Origin: Saccharibacillus qingshengii
GTDB lineage: Bacteria > Bacillota > Bacilli > Paenibacillales > Paenibacillaceae
Reading direction: 5' to 3'
Assembly: GCF_013185195.1 (NCBI RefSeq)
Contig: NZ_JAAZWC010000024.1
Span: 1 to 64,000, forward strand
Length of the DNA stretch: 64,000 bases
In this document: piece by piece, positions 9,223 to 18,800 of the stretch
Position numbering within the stretch: the first letter of the stretch is position 1
How the letters are laid out: each line of letters opens with the position of its first letter
Notes under the pieces: model-generated
The model's input: only the letters and a program-made list of their open reading frames with translations
Databases searched by the model: none
Told to the model about the DNA's origin: nothing
Made by a program: the position numbers and the translations under genes

Positions 9223-9298
9223 CGGGTTCTATACAGCCTATATGCATGGATGTGCAGCAGGCATGCGTTTGAACCCTACAGAGCGGAGGCCAGAAAGA

Positions 9299-10351
9299 AT
9301 GAGCAAAGACAAGATCAAAGCGGCGATCGTGGGCGCTACCGGTTACGGCGGTGCGGAGCTGATCCGTCTGCTGCAGGCGCATCCCCAGGTGGAAGTGAGC
9401 TGCGTGCTGTCGTCTTCGAGCAGCGGTACGCCGCTGAGCGCAAGCTTTCCCCACCTGACGGATATCGTCGAGCTGGAGCTTGAGCAGATCGAACCGGCGA
9501 AGATCAAAGCCAAAGCCGATGTCGTCTTCCTGGCCACGCCTGCCGGCGTAAGTGCCGAACTGACTCCGAAGCTGCTGGAACAAGGACTCAAAGTCATCGA
9601 TTTGTCGGGCGATCTGCGTCTCAAGGACGGAGCTGTCTACGAGAAATGGTACAAGCGTCCTCCGGCATCCGAAGAGGTGTTGGCCCAGGCCGTATACGGG
9701 TTGAGCGAAGTCTATGGAGAATCGGTGGTGGGCCGAGCGGCGATCTCGAATCCGGGATGCTTTCCGACGGCGACGCTGCTGGGCCTGATCCCGGCGGTCA
9801 AGGCGGGCTGGATCGATCCGGCGACGATCATCATCGATGCCAAAACCGGCGTGTCCGGAGCGGGCCGCGGAACGGGGCTTGGCACGCATTACAGCGAAAT
9901 CAACGAAAGCGTGAAAGCCTACAAGGTGAACGCGCATCAGCATATTCCGGAGATCGAACAGGTGCTGGGCGAGACGGCCGGCCAAGAAGTGGTCGTGACG
10001 TTTACCACACACCTGATTCCGATGACCCGCGGTATTTTGAGTACGATGTACGCTTCGGTCAACGAAAAGCGGAGTACGCAGGAATTCATCGATTTGTATC
10101 GAACCTTTTATGCAGGACGTCCGTTCGTGCGCATCCGGGACAACGGCGTCATGCCGGCAACCAAAGAAGTCTCGGGCTCGAATTACTGCGATATCGGCTT
10201 TTCGGCGGATGAACGGACCGGCCGCGTGACCATCGTGTCGGTCATCGACAACATGGTCAAAGGCGCCGCCGGACAGGCTATACAGAATCTCAATCTCATG
10301 ATGGGCTGGGATGAGGCGACAGGTCTTCATTTCGTTCCGATGTATCCTTGA
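9299..10351 (+). CDS. argC: N-acetyl-gamma-glutamyl-phosphate reductase
   Basis: Third step of arginine synthesis: NADPH reduction of N-acetylglutamyl phosphate to the semialdehyde, in the cytosol. The ATG at 9299 has AGCGGAGG at 9282-9289 and yields 350 residues. The Rossmann nucleotide-binding start IVGATGYGGAELIRLL is at about residues 9-24 and the catalytic cysteine lies in SNPGCFPTATLL near residue 158. An in-frame ATG at 9242 would add 19 residues but lacks a ribosome-binding site. First gene of the argCJBDFGH cluster; the argJ start follows 38 bp downstream. Confidence 0.97.
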   Translation: MSKDKIKAAIVGATGYGGAELIRLLQAHPQVEVSCVLSSSSSGTPLSASFPHLTDIVELELEQIEPAKIKAKADVVFLATPAGVSAELTPKLLEQGLKVIDLSGDLRLKDGAVYEKWYKRPPASEEVLAQAVYGLSEVYGESVVGRAAISNPGCFPTATLLGLIPAVKAGWIDPATIIIDAKTGVSGAGRGTGLGTHYSEINESVKAYKVNAHQHIPEIEQVLGETAGQEVVVTFTTHLIPMTRGILSTMYASVNEKRSTQEFIDLYRTFYAGRPFVRIRDNGVMPATKEVSGSNYCDIGFSADERTGRVTIVSVIDNMVKGAAGQAIQNLNLMMGWDEATGLHFVPMYP

Positions 10352-10389
10352 TTCCACAGCGATTATACAGCGAAAGGCGGAAGCGGCTC

Positions 10390-11619
10390 ATGGCAGTTCC
10401 TTCTTATACCGTCGTCGAAGGCGGATCGATCATTACGCCGAAGGGATTCCGGGCATCCGGTCTTCACTGCGGTTTGAAAAAAGCGGACAGAAACGATATC
10501 GGTGCGATCGTATGCGAGGTTCCTGCTTCGGCGGCTGCCGTCTATACGACGAACTTGTTCCAGGCAGCCCCGCTGCAGACGACGCGCGACAGCCTTGTGA
10601 ACGGCGTATTGCGTGCGGTCATCGTGAACAGCGGGAACGCCAATGCCTGCACAGGCACCCAAGGCGACGCGGATGCAGCGGAAATGCGCGATCTGGCGGC
10701 CCAAAGTTTCGGTGTGGACCCGGAAGACGTGGCGGTCGCTTCGACGGGCGTCATCGGCGAGAACCTGAAGATGGACTGCGTACGAAGCGGTATCGCCCGT
10801 CTTGCGGATGTGCTGGCAAACGACGCGGACGCCGGAGAACAGTTCAGCCAGGCCATTCTGACGACCGATCTGGTCAAAAAAGAACTGTGTGTCTCGCTGC
10901 CGGTCGACGGACAAACTGTGACAATCGCGGGCGCGGCCAAAGGCTCCGGCATGATTCATCCGAATATGGCGACCATGCTGGCCTTTATGACGACAGATGC
11001 CAAAATCGGCAGCGAAGCGCTGCACAAACTGCTGCGGCGCACGACCGAAAACACGTTCAACATGATTACGGTGGACGGCGATACGAGCACCAACGACATG
11101 CTGGTCGTGATGGCGAGCGGATTGTCCGGCCAAACCGGGGAATTGGACGAAACCCATCCGGACTGGCTGGCTTTTGCCGAAGCGTTCGTACGCGTCTGCG
11201 AGCATCTGGCCAAAGCGATTGCCCGCGACGGAGAAGGCGCGACCAAGCTGGTCGAAGTCACCGTAAGCGGCGCGGAGAGCGAAGAGTCCGCACGGGCGAT
11301 CGCGAAGACGGTTGTCGGCTCAAGCCTAGTCAAAACGGCCGTATACGGCGCGGACGCCAACTGGGGACGCATCATCGCGGCGGTCGGCCGCGCTGGCGTG
11401 CCCGTTCATCCGCATACAGTCGATATCAAGCTCGGCGATATCGTCGTGCTGACCTCTTCCCAACCGGTCGCATTCGATGAGGAACTGGCGCTGGAATATT
11501 TAAAAGGCGATACCGTAACGATCTCGGTCGAGCTGAATATGGGCGACAAGCAGGCGACGGCATGGGGCTGCGATCTGACTTACGATTATGTGCGCATCAA
11601 CGCGGCGTACCGGACATAA
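10390..11619 (+). CDS. argJ: Bifunctional ornithine acetyltransferase / N-acetylglutamate synthase
   Basis: A 409-residue ArgJ, which recycles the acetyl group from N-acetylornithine to glutamate and, in bifunctional forms, also uses acetyl-CoA. The autocleavage site HPNMATMLAFMTTD is near residue 195; the Thr of ATML becomes the nucleophile after self-cleavage into two chains. Other family motifs are NSGNANACTG, VASTGVIGE and GEGATKLVEV. The ATG at 10390 follows AAAGGCGG; an earlier in-frame ATG at 10348 overlaps the end of argC and has no better site. The presence of ArgJ means no separate argA/argE is required for the cyclic pathway; bi- or monofunctionality cannot be settled from sequence. 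Confidence 0.96.
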   Translation: MAVPSYTVVEGGSIITPKGFRASGLHCGLKKADRNDIGAIVCEVPASAAAVYTTNLFQAAPLQTTRDSLVNGVLRAVIVNSGNANACTGTQGDADAAEMRDLAAQSFGVDPEDVAVASTGVIGENLKMDCVRSGIARLADVLANDADAGEQFSQAILTTDLVKKELCVSLPVDGQTVTIAGAAKGSGMIHPNMATMLAFMTTDAKIGSEALHKLLRRTTENTFNMITVDGDTSTNDMLVVMASGLSGQTGELDETHPDWLAFAEAFVRVCEHLAKAIARDGEGATKLVEVTVSGAESEESARAIAKTVVGSSLVKTAVYGADANWGRIIAAVGRAGVPVHPHTVDIKLGDIVVLTSSQPVAFDEELALEYLKGDTVTISVELNMGDKQATAWGCDLTYDYVRINAAYRT

Positions 11620-11710
11620 GCTTGAATTTGTGAAAAAAGCGCAGCCGGCTGCGGCCGGACTGCGAATTGATACTTAGCCGGAACTGTTCGGCGCTTCTGG
11701 AGGGATAGTC

Positions 11711-12574
11711 ATGCAGCGACAAGTGTACCGGTTCCCGCACGACAACGGCTCTTCGGCCCCGCTTCGGACGGGCACGGACCAACCGAACGTGCAGGCCTCG
11801 TTCGTCATGAAATGCGGAGGCAGCACGCTGGCCGCTTTGCCTGAAGCTTTTTTCGCCGATCTGGCGCAGCTTCAGGCAGACGGCGTGCGGCCGGTGATCG
11901 TGCACGGCGGCGGACCGGCCATCTCCGAGAATCTGGATAAGCTCGGTATTCCGACGGAGTTCGTCAACGGACTTCGGCGCACGACCGAAGAAGTGCTCGA
12001 CGTCGTGGAAATGGTGCTTGCCGGAACGATCAACAAGCTGATCGTGCGGCGGATCCAGTCCGCCGGAGGCAGAGCACTGGGACTGTCCGGCTCCGACGGT
12101 TCGCTGATTCAGGCGGAGCCGGTTGCCAACGCCGCCGAAGTCGGTCTGGTCGGCGACGTCGTACACGTGGAAGCGGGGATAGTCTCCGGCGTGCTCGGAA
12201 TGGGCTATATGCCGGTCATCGCTCCTCTGGGCGTGGATGCCCAAGGACAGCGCTACAACATCAACGCCGATACGGCGGCCGGCGCGGTCGCTTCCTTTGT
12301 CGGTGCGCCGCGCATGATCGTCGTGACCGACGTGCCCGGCATCCTGAAGACGGTGGACGGCGTCAAGGCGGCGCTGCCGTCCGTTACTTTTGCCGAGATC
12401 GAAGAGATGATCGCAAGCGGCGAGATCTACGGCGGGATGATTCCCAAAGTCCGCGCCGCGATGAAATGTATCCACGGAGACGTGCAGGAAGTCATGATCG
12501 TCGACGGCCGCGAAGAACGCGTGCTGAGCCGGCTTCTGTCCGGCGAACAGATCGGGACTGCGATCCGACGATGA
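11711..12574 (+). CDS. argB: Acetylglutamate kinase
   Basis: Phosphorylates N-acetylglutamate with ATP, usually the arginine-controlled step. The 287-residue protein has the amino-acid-kinase P-loop MKCGGST near residue 33, VIVHGGGPAISENL (about 65-78), the acetylglutamate-binding NINADTAAGAVA and the ATP-side KVRAAMKC. The start at 11711 has CTGGAGGGATA 5-14 bases upstream; the first 30 residues (MQRQVYRFPHDNG..) precede the usual start of the fold and look like an unstructured extension. It lacks the long N-terminal helix of hexameric arginine-inhibited kinases, although such calls from sequence are uncertain. Confidence 0.95.
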   Translation: MQRQVYRFPHDNGSSAPLRTGTDQPNVQASFVMKCGGSTLAALPEAFFADLAQLQADGVRPVIVHGGGPAISENLDKLGIPTEFVNGLRRTTEEVLDVVEMVLAGTINKLIVRRIQSAGGRALGLSGSDGSLIQAEPVANAAEVGLVGDVVHVEAGIVSGVLGMGYMPVIAPLGVDAQGQRYNINADTAAGAVASFVGAPRMIVVTDVPGILKTVDGVKAALPSVTFAEIEEMIASGEIYGGMIPKVRAAMKCIHGDVQEVMIVDGREERVLSRLLSGEQIGTAIRR

Positions 12575-12647
12575 CGTTCGGAAGAACGGACTTGAACAAT
12601 ACCCTAATCCCTGATTTTTGTGAATGATTACCCCGATGAAGCAGGCC

Positions 12648-12700
12648 AAGCGGAGGGAGAAGTGCAGGGGAGGAGTGCCAACGCACTTCTCCCTCCGCTT
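12648..12700. repeat. 18-bp perfect inverted repeat between argB and argD
   Basis: AAGCGGAGGGAGAAGTGC (12648-12665) and its exact complement (12683-12700) are separated by 17 bp. The stem would be very stable in the operon mRNA, but no T run follows it, so it is not a plain terminator. It lies just upstream of the argD ribosome-binding site. Confidence 0.85.
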
Positions 12701-12732
12701 CTCGCCGAACCCAGGAAGGAGCGTGCAAGACC

Positions 12733-13920
12733 ATGACCGAAGAAAGCGCATTGTTTCAAACCTACGCCCGCAATCCCCTCGCCCTCGTCAAAGGCGAAGG
12801 CAGCTGGCTGTGGGACGACCAAGGCAACAAGTATCTCGACTTTATGAGCGGCCTCGCCGTCACCAACCTCGGCCACGCGCCGAAGAAGGTCGGAGACAAG
12901 CTCAAAGAGCAGATCGATACGCTGTGGCATACGTCGAACCTGTTCGTCATTCCGAAGCAGGAAGAGGCCGCGAAGAAGCTGGCCGAAGTGGCGCAGGCCG
13001 ACGCCGTGTTTTTCTGCAACAGTGGCGCCGAATCGAACGAAGCCGCGATCAAGCTGGCACGCCGCTATTTCCAGAAGGTCAAAGGCGAGGATCGCTACGA
13101 GATCATTACGCTCGGCAAATCGTTCCACGGCCGCACGCTGGCTACGCTGACCGCGACCGGACAGGACAAAGTCAAAGAAGGCTTCCTGCCGCTTCCCGCC
13201 GGATTTGTTACGGTGCCTCCGCATGATATCCATGCGATCGAGCAGGCGATCAACGAGCATACGGCCGCGGTCATGATCGAAATGGTACAGGCCGAAGGCG
13301 GCGTTTATCCGCTGGATCAAGCGTACGCGCAGCAGATCGAACAGCTGTGCCGCGACAAAGGCATCCTGCTGATCGTCGACGAAGTGCAGACCGGCATGGG
13401 CCGGACCGGAGCCTGGTTCGCGCATCATCGCTACGGCATCAAGCCTGACATTTTCACCGTCGCCAAAGGCATTGCTTCCGGCTTCCCGGCCGGGGCGATG
13501 ATCGGGCGCGCCTATCTCAAAGAAGCCTTCACCGCAGGCAGTCACGCGACGACGTTCGGCGGCACGCCGCTGGCTTCGTCCGCGATCATCGCGACGATCG
13601 AGACGATGCAGGAAGACCGTCTGCCGGAGCGGGCCGCGGAAATCGGCGATCTGCTGATGAACAAACTGCGCGAGCGTCTGCAGGGCAATCCTTTTGTCAA
13701 AGAAGTGCGCGGACTCGGTCTGCTGATCGGTATCGAATGCGCGGAACCCGTAAGCGAATTGGTTCTGGCCGGACAGAAGCGCGGTCTGCTGTTCGTGTCG
13801 GCCGGTCCGAACGTGATCCGGCTGCTGCCGAATTTGTATGTGACCGAAGAACAAGTGATGCAGGCGGTAGAGATCGTCGCTTCGGTGATTGAAGAGAAAG
13901 TGCCGACGCCGAGCGCTTAA
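12733..13920 (+). CDS. argD: Acetylornithine aminotransferase
   Basis: A 395-residue class-III PLP aminotransferase that converts N-acetylglutamate semialdehyde and glutamate to N-acetylornithine. The start ATG follows AGGAAGGAGCG (12712-12722). Visible family features: LDFMSGLAVTNLGH near the N-terminus, NSGAESNEAAIKLAR (PLP phosphate site), the LIVDEVQTGMGRTG stretch with the PLP-binding Asp (about 216-229), the Schiff-base lysine in TVAKGIASGFPAGAM near residue 246 and TTFGGTPLASSA. The succinyl-diaminopimelate or ornithine paralogues cannot be fully excluded by motifs, but the position inside the arg cluster settles the call. Confidence 0.95.
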   Translation: MTEESALFQTYARNPLALVKGEGSWLWDDQGNKYLDFMSGLAVTNLGHAPKKVGDKLKEQIDTLWHTSNLFVIPKQEEAAKKLAEVAQADAVFFCNSGAESNEAAIKLARRYFQKVKGEDRYEIITLGKSFHGRTLATLTATGQDKVKEGFLPLPAGFVTVPPHDIHAIEQAINEHTAAVMIEMVQAEGGVYPLDQAYAQQIEQLCRDKGILLIVDEVQTGMGRTGAWFAHHRYGIKPDIFTVAKGIASGFPAGAMIGRAYLKEAFTAGSHATTFGGTPLASSAIIATIETMQEDRLPERAAEIGDLLMNKLRERLQGNPFVKEVRGLGLLIGIECAEPVSELVLAGQKRGLLFVSAGPNVIRLLPNLYVTEEQVMQAVEIVASVIEEKVPTPSA

Positions 13921-14050
13921 TCAAGAAAGAATCCGCCGCCGATGCGGCCTTATGAACGACGCCGACGGAGCGTTTGGCGGACCGGGACGCAGCATCCGGC
14001 TCGCAGACGCTCCCTTTTTACGAAATCGATGAATTCCAGGAGGGTTTGAT

Positions 14051-15007
14051 ATGGATCTGAATCAACAGGCGCACGGGCTCGCTCTCAAAGGACGCGACCT
14101 TGTCGAATTGACCGACTATACGACGGAAGAAATCCAGTACCTGCTCGATCTCGCGATCGAACTCAAACGCAAGCAGAAAGCGGGCGAGACGTTCCGGCCG
14201 CTGGAAGGCAAAACGCTGGGCATGATTTTTGAGAAATCGTCCACGCGTACCCGCGTTTCGTTCGAAGTAGGCATGTTCCAACTTGGCGGACACGCTCTTT
14301 TCCTCAGCAAAAACGATATTCAGCTCGGCCGCGGCGAAGCGATTCCGGATACGGCCGGCGTGCTGTCCCGCTATCTCGACGGCATCATGATCCGGACGTT
14401 CGGCCATGAAAACGTGACGGAGCTCGCCAAATACGCGGACATCCCGGTCATCAACGCGCTGAGCGATCTCGGCCATCCGTGCCAGGTGCTGGCGGATCTG
14501 CAGACGATCCAGGAGCATAAAGGTTCGCTGCGCGGCCGCAAGCTGGCCTACATCGGCGACGGCAACAACATGGCCCATTCGCTGCTGCTCGGCGGCGCGA
14601 AGATGGGCATGGACGTTAGCATCGCAAGTCCAGAAGGCTACGAGTCGGATGCCGACATCGTGCGCCAGGCCCGCGAGATCGCGAACGTCACTGGCGCGAA
14701 GATCTCGATCGTGCGCGACGCGCGCGAAGCGATCGAGAACGCCGACGCCGTGTATACGGACGTCTGGGCGAGCATGGGCTTCGAGGAAGAACAGAAAGTG
14801 CGCGAACTGGCGTTCAAAGACTACCAGGTCAACGAAGAGCTGGTACAGCACGCCAAATCCGATTATCTGTTCCTGCACTGTCTCCCGGCGCACCGCGGCG
14901 AGGAAGTGAGCGCGGGCGTGATCGACGGCAAAAACAGCGTGATTTTCGATGAAGCCGAAAACCGGCTGCATGCGCAAAAAGCGGTTATGGCGACGTTGAT
15001 GGCGTAA
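14051..15007 (+). CDS. argF: Ornithine carbamoyltransferase
   Basis: Joins ornithine and carbamoyl phosphate to give citrulline. The 318-residue protein has the carbamoyl-phosphate motif EKSSTRTRVSFEVGM (about 57-71), the HPCQ site in LGHPCQVLADLQT and the ornithine-binding HCLPAHRGEEV near residue 275. CCAGGAGGG precedes the ATG. A 130-bp hairpin-prone spacer separates it from argD, and no carAB genes are in the window, so carbamoyl phosphate must come from elsewhere. The biosynthetic gene context supports argF rather than the catabolic arcB. Confidence 0.97.
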   Translation: MDLNQQAHGLALKGRDLVELTDYTTEEIQYLLDLAIELKRKQKAGETFRPLEGKTLGMIFEKSSTRTRVSFEVGMFQLGGHALFLSKNDIQLGRGEAIPDTAGVLSRYLDGIMIRTFGHENVTELAKYADIPVINALSDLGHPCQVLADLQTIQEHKGSLRGRKLAYIGDGNNMAHSLLLGGAKMGMDVSIASPEGYESDADIVRQAREIANVTGAKISIVRDAREAIENADAVYTDVWASMGFEEEQKVRELAFKDYQVNEELVQHAKSDYLFLHCLPAHRGEEVSAGVIDGKNSVIFDEAENRLHAQKAVMATLMA

Positions 15008-15161
15008 CGCTCTGCCCGGACTCGGGATCGCAGCGTGCAAAAAGAAAAACGGCGGATTCGGCCCAGGCAGGAAAACGACGTTTCTGCGCCGAACATGAAT
15101 AGATTGAATTTAATGGATCGCATACAGACAGTGAACTTTTAGAGCGGAGGAATATAGACTT

Positions 15162-16400
15162 ATGGCAAAAGAAAAAATCGTACTCGCCTATTCCGGCGGA
15201 CTGGATACCTCGATCATTCTGAAATGGCTCAAAGAAACGTATGACGCGGAGATTATCGCTTTTACCGCGGATATCGGGCAAAAGGAAGAGCTGGACGGCC
15301 TCGAAGAAAAGGCTTTTGCCACAGGCGCTTCGAAAGTGTATATCGACGACCTGCAGGCCGAATTCGCTTCGGACTTCATCTATCCGATGTTCCAGTCCGG
15401 CGCCTTGTATGAAGGCCAATATTTGCTGGGCACCAGCATCGCGCGTCCGCTGATCGCCAAGCGGATGGTCGAAATCGCCCGCGCCGAAGGCGCGACGATG
15501 ATCGCCCACGGCGCAACAGGCAAAGGCAACGACCAGGTTCGCTTCGAACTCGGCGTCGCCGCGCTTGCCCCGGACATCCAGGTGGTCGCTCCATGGAGAC
15601 TCGACACGTTCCGCGAGACCTTCCCGGGCCGCGCCGAGATGATCGCCTATGCCGAGAAGCACGGTATTCCGGTCACCGCTTCCGCCGCCAAGCCGTATTC
15701 CACCGACCGCAACCTGCTGCATATCAGCTATGAGAGCGGCGTACTGGAAGATCCTTGGTTCGATCCGAGCGCTCCGGAAAACAAAGAAATGTTCCTGCTC
15801 AGCGCCGACCCGCAGGATGCGCCCGACGAGCCGGAAATGCTGGAGATCGAATTCGAGCAGGGGAACGCCGTTGCCCTGAACGGTGAAAAGCTCAGCCCGC
15901 TGCAGGTGATGGACAAGCTGAACGAACTCGGCGGCAAGCACGGCATCGGCCGCGTCGACATGGTCGAGAACCGCTTTGTCGGCATGAAGAGCCGCGGCGT
16001 GTACGAGACGCCGGGCGGCACGATCCTGTTCACCGCCCACCGCAAGATGGAATCGCTGACGATGGACCGCGAGGTCATGAACCTGCGCGACTCCCTGCTG
16101 ACCCGCTACAGCACGCTCGTCTACAACGGCTTCTGGTTCGCGCCCGAACGTCTTGCGCTCCAGGCGCTGGTTACCGAAAGCCAGAAGAACGTGAGCGGCA
16201 CCGTCCGCGTGAAGCTGTACAAAGGCAACGTTATCGGCGCCGGCGTCAAAAGCCCGGTCAGCCTGTACAACCCGGACATCGCCACGATGGAAGCCGATCC
16301 GAGCCAAGCTTACGATCAAAATGACGCGACAGGGTTTATCAGCCTCAACGCTTTGAGATTGAAAGTGGGAAAAGGCGTAGAGCAAAATCAAAGAAAGTAA
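15162..16400 (+). CDS. argG: Argininosuccinate synthase
   Basis: ATP-dependent condensation of citrulline and aspartate. The 412-residue protein opens with the pyrophosphatase-type P-loop [16 protein letters not shown], followed by [16 protein letters not shown] and the citrulline/aspartate-binding region [12 protein letters not shown]. The ATG follows GAGCGGAGGAA. It is 154 bp downstream of argF with no clear terminator or promoter between them, so it may be read from the argC promoter. The next gene, argH, is 775 bp away across an unusual structured region. Confidence 0.97.
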   Translation: MAKEKIVLAYSGGLDTSIILKWLKETYDAEIIAFTADIGQKEELDGLEEKAFATGASKVYIDDLQAEFASDFIYPMFQSGALYEGQYLLGTSIARPLIAKRMVEIARAEGATMIAHGATGKGNDQVRFELGVAALAPDIQVVAPWRLDTFRETFPGRAEMIAYAEKHGIPVTASAAKPYSTDRNLLHISYESGVLEDPWFDPSAPENKEMFLLSADPQDAPDEPEMLEIEFEQGNAVALNGEKLSPLQVMDKLNELGGKHGIGRVDMVENRFVGMKSRGVYETPGGTILFTAHRKMESLTMDREVMNLRDSLLTRYSTLVYNGFWFAPERLALQALVTESQKNVSGTVRVKLYKGNVIGAGVKSPVSLYNPDIATMEADPSQAYDQNDATGFISLNALRLKVGKGVEQNQRK

Positions 16401-16454
16401 TGGTTTGAGGTGAAAAAGAGTGGGTTCCGGGGGGAGGTTCGTTCCGGTCGCGTG

Positions 16455-16605
16455 TTGCAATTGGGAAGCTTGATTAGACTAGAAGGAGGCTTCCCAATTG
16501 CAAAGGCGAACGCCAAGCTTATGCTTCCGAAGTGACTTTCTTCGAAAGTCTGTAGCTCCTACACTGAAACTCCCCCCTCCACCCACGCTATTCGCCTTTT
16601 TTATA
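16455..16605. repeat. Structured intergenic element with terminal T run
   Basis: TTGCAATTGGGAAGC (16455-16469) and its exact complement (16489-16503) form a hairpin. It is followed by AAAGGCGAA (16502-16510) paired at distance with TTCGCCTTT (16591-16599) and TTTTTT. Inside this are a perfect small hairpin GACTTTC-TTC-GAAAGTC and CTTCCGAAG. The whole looks like a folded RNA with a possible terminator, or a small mobile intergenic repeat. Its family is unknown to me. Confidence 0.6.
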
Positions 16606-16702
16606 AGGAAGTAAAAGGGCGTCCGGCTTGCGCGAGAAGCCGGACAAGATCTTGACCTTGACCTTGCGCAGCCAAAAGCAGGGTTCCCCGAACGGGAACC
16701 TG

Positions 16703-16930
16703 GCCGGACAGGAACCACGAAGTGTTCCGTCTCCGGCCCCGGGTCTTGGCTGGACAAGGCTGGCGCAGCCGCCTGTATCCAGCCTCGGGTCTTAGCCGGA
16801 CAAGGCAAGCGCAGCTGCCTGCCTCCGGCTCCGGGTCTTCCGGTCGAACAGGGCCACGCGAAGCGGCCCGCTTTCGACACCGCCCTTGGCCGGACAGGAA
16901 CCACGAAGTGTTCCGTCTCCGGCCCGTCTT
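16703..16930 (+). repeat. Tandem array of five ~46-bp hairpin units
   Basis: The motif YGGACA or CGAACA starts units at 16705, 16751, 16797, 16845 and 16891, a period of 46, 46, 48 and 46 bp. Each unit has a 6-bp outer stem (GCCGGA/TCCGGC, GCTGGA/TCCAGC, GCCGGA/TCCGGC, GTCGAA/TTCGAC, GCCGGA/TCCGGC), an inner stem of 4-5 bp (GGAAC/GTTCC, AGGC/GCCT, AGGCA/TGCCT, GGGCC/GGCCC, GGAAC/GTTCC), a loop centred on CGMAG and a linker like CSGGTCTTG. Units 1 and 5 are almost identical. A degenerate unit precedes at 16640-16700. Base changes in the stems are compensated, which points to a conserved structure. Confidence 0.8.
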
Positions 16931-17175
16931 GAAGTCCCGTCCGCGCGTCGCACCAGGCAGCAAGCCGCTGCCCGCATCGAGCGCATCCCGCACCGCAGTC
17001 AGCCGCGGCCCGCCGAAGGCCGGGCAAGCGCGGCGGCACGTACCGCCAGCACCACCACTAAACTAAGCAAACCTCCCGCCCGAAGCCGACCGCAATCTCT
17101 GCCCTTTACAGGTGTCCAGAGGGCAGTCGCCCTTTGGGGCCCTCCCTCGGGGAGGGTTTGGGAGGGGGGAGGTCA

Positions 17176-18582
17176 ATGATGAATAAACTATGGGGAGGCC
17201 GTTTCACCAAGCCGACCGACCGTCTGGTCGAGGAGTATACCGCCTCCATCGATTTCGATAAAGCACTGGCCGAAGAAGATATTCAAGGCAGCCTGGCGCA
17301 TGTCGCCATGCTGGGCAAATGCGGGATCATTCCGCAAAAAGACGCCGACACGATCGCCGAAGGCCTGATTAAAGTCCTGCACAAGATCGAAGCCGGCGAA
17401 GTCGAATTCTCCGTTTCCGACGAAGACATCCATATGAATATCGAAAAGCACCTGATCCAGGAAGTCGGTCCGGTCGGCGGCAAGCTGCATACCGGCCGCA
17501 GCCGTAACGACCAGGTCGCGACCGACATGCACTTGTACCTGCGCAGCCGCGTCGTCGAACTGACAGGTCTGGTGCAAGCGGTACAACAAGCGCTAATTGA
17601 CCAAGCCAAGCAGCACACCGACACGATCATTCCCGGCTACACGCATTTGCAAAGAGCGCAGCCGATCCTGTTCGCGCATCACCTGCTCGCTTACGTCTCC
17701 ATGTTCCAACGCGACGCGGAGCGATTGATGGACAGCTACAAGCGCATCAACGTACTGCCGTTGGGCGCGGGCGCGCTTGCGGGAACGACATTTCCGATCG
17801 ACCGCCATTTCGTGGCCGAGCAGCTGGGCTTCGACGGCGTGTACGAGAACAGCCTGGACGCGGTCAGCGACCGCGACTTCATTTTGGAGTTCCTGTCCGG
17901 CGCTTCGATTCTTATGATGCACATGTCCCGTCTTTGCGAAGAGCTGGTTCTGTGGAGCAGCACCGAGTTCGGCTTCGTCGAGCTGGATGACGCGTTTTGC
18001 ACGGGCAGCAGCATCATGCCGCAGAAGAAGAACCCGGACGTGGCCGAGCTGGTTCGCGGCAAAACGGGCCGTGTTTACGGCAATCTGATGGGTCTGCTGA
18101 CGGTGCTGAAATCTCTGCCGCTTGCGTACAACAAAGACATGCAAGAAGACAAAGAAGGCATGTTCGACACCGTAGCGACGCTCGACGGCGCGCTGCGTTT
18201 GTTCGCTCCGATGATCGCGACGATGCAGGTTCGTACCGGCCGCATGCGTGAAGCGGTCAACAAAGACTTCTCGAACGCGACCGACATTGCGGATTTCTTG
18301 GTCGGCAAAGGCCTTCCGTTCCGCGACGCGCACGAAGTCATCGGCAAAACGGTCCTGTACTGTATCGAGAACGGCAAGTATCTGCTTGACCTCACGCTCG
18401 AAGAATTCAAGACCTTCTCCGATCTGTTCGACGACAAAATCTACGATGTGCTTCAGCCGGAGAACGTGGTCAATGCCCGCAACGTCTATGGCGGCACGGC
18501 CAAGCCTCAAGTCGAAGCGGCTATCGAACGCGCGACGACAACGCTTGAACGCACCACCGAGTGGTTGAGTACCCGACTGTAA
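17176..18582 (+). CDS. argH: Argininosuccinate lyase
   Basis: Last step of the pathway: splits argininosuccinate to arginine and fumarate. The 468-residue protein starts [10 protein letters not shown]; two adjacent ATG codons at 17176 and 17179 both fit the GGGAGGGGGGAGG run just upstream, and the more 5' one is used here. The fumarase/aspartase-superfamily signature [16 protein letters not shown] (near residue 276) holds the catalytic flexible loop, and [12 protein letters not shown] and [11 protein letters not shown] are present. An upstream in-frame start at 17134 would lie in non-coding repeat sequence. Followed by a strong terminator, which closes the arg cluster. Confidence 0.97.
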   Translation: MMNKLWGGRFTKPTDRLVEEYTASIDFDKALAEEDIQGSLAHVAMLGKCGIIPQKDADTIAEGLIKVLHKIEAGEVEFSVSDEDIHMNIEKHLIQEVGPVGGKLHTGRSRNDQVATDMHLYLRSRVVELTGLVQAVQQALIDQAKQHTDTIIPGYTHLQRAQPILFAHHLLAYVSMFQRDAERLMDSYKRINVLPLGAGALAGTTFPIDRHFVAEQLGFDGVYENSLDAVSDRDFILEFLSGASILMMHMSRLCEELVLWSSTEFGFVELDDAFCTGSSIMPQKKNPDVAELVRGKTGRVYGNLMGLLTVLKSLPLAYNKDMQEDKEGMFDTVATLDGALRLFAPMIATMQVRTGRMREAVNKDFSNATDIADFLVGKGLPFRDAHEVIGKTVLYCIENGKYLLDLTLEEFKTFSDLFDDKIYDVLQPENVVNARNVYGGTAKPQVEAAIERATTTLERTTEWLSTRL

Positions 18583-18800
18583 GCCGTTATTTTATCTTAC
18601 CCGGAACAGTATGAATGCCGAAGTGCGGAGGTAACGGTTGAAGAAAGTGCGGTAAAGCAGCTGCGCAGATCGCGAATGCAGCCGAAAATGCGCGTTCGCA
18701 GGCTTGCGTATGCTGCTCTCGACCGCTTCGTTCAAAGGTCGGCTCGAACGGATTTTTCCGCAGTCCTTATGCTCGTTCGTCGTAGTAAGCCTTTGCGAAA

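Larger units (their letters stand above)
16401..17175. other. 775-bp argG-argH spacer without a supported gene
   Basis: Open frames exist on both strands only because the DNA is GC-rich and repetitive; none has a ribosome-binding site and family similarity. The region contains, in order, a 15-bp inverted repeat (16455-16503), a multi-hairpin element closed by AAAGGCGAA/TTCGCCTTT with a T run (16502-16605), a tandem hairpin array (16703-16930), degenerate GC-rich hairpins to about 17040, and the purine-rich argH ribosome-binding region. Base composition is clearly higher in GC than the neighbouring genes from 16620 to 17040. Confidence 0.7.

Noticed and set aside
9061-15161. T-box riboswitch for the arginine genes
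   Set aside because: No T-box sequence (TGGNACCGCG type) occurs in the leaders or gaps.
16703-16930. CRISPR array
   Set aside because: There are no unique spacers between identical repeats; the units are contiguous and vary with compensated changes. No cas genes are present.
16479-17066. Open frames of 97-186 codons in the argG-argH gap on both strands
   Set aside because: The repeat period (46 bp) is not a multiple of three, the encoded proteins are low-complexity, and the sequence is better explained by hairpin structure.
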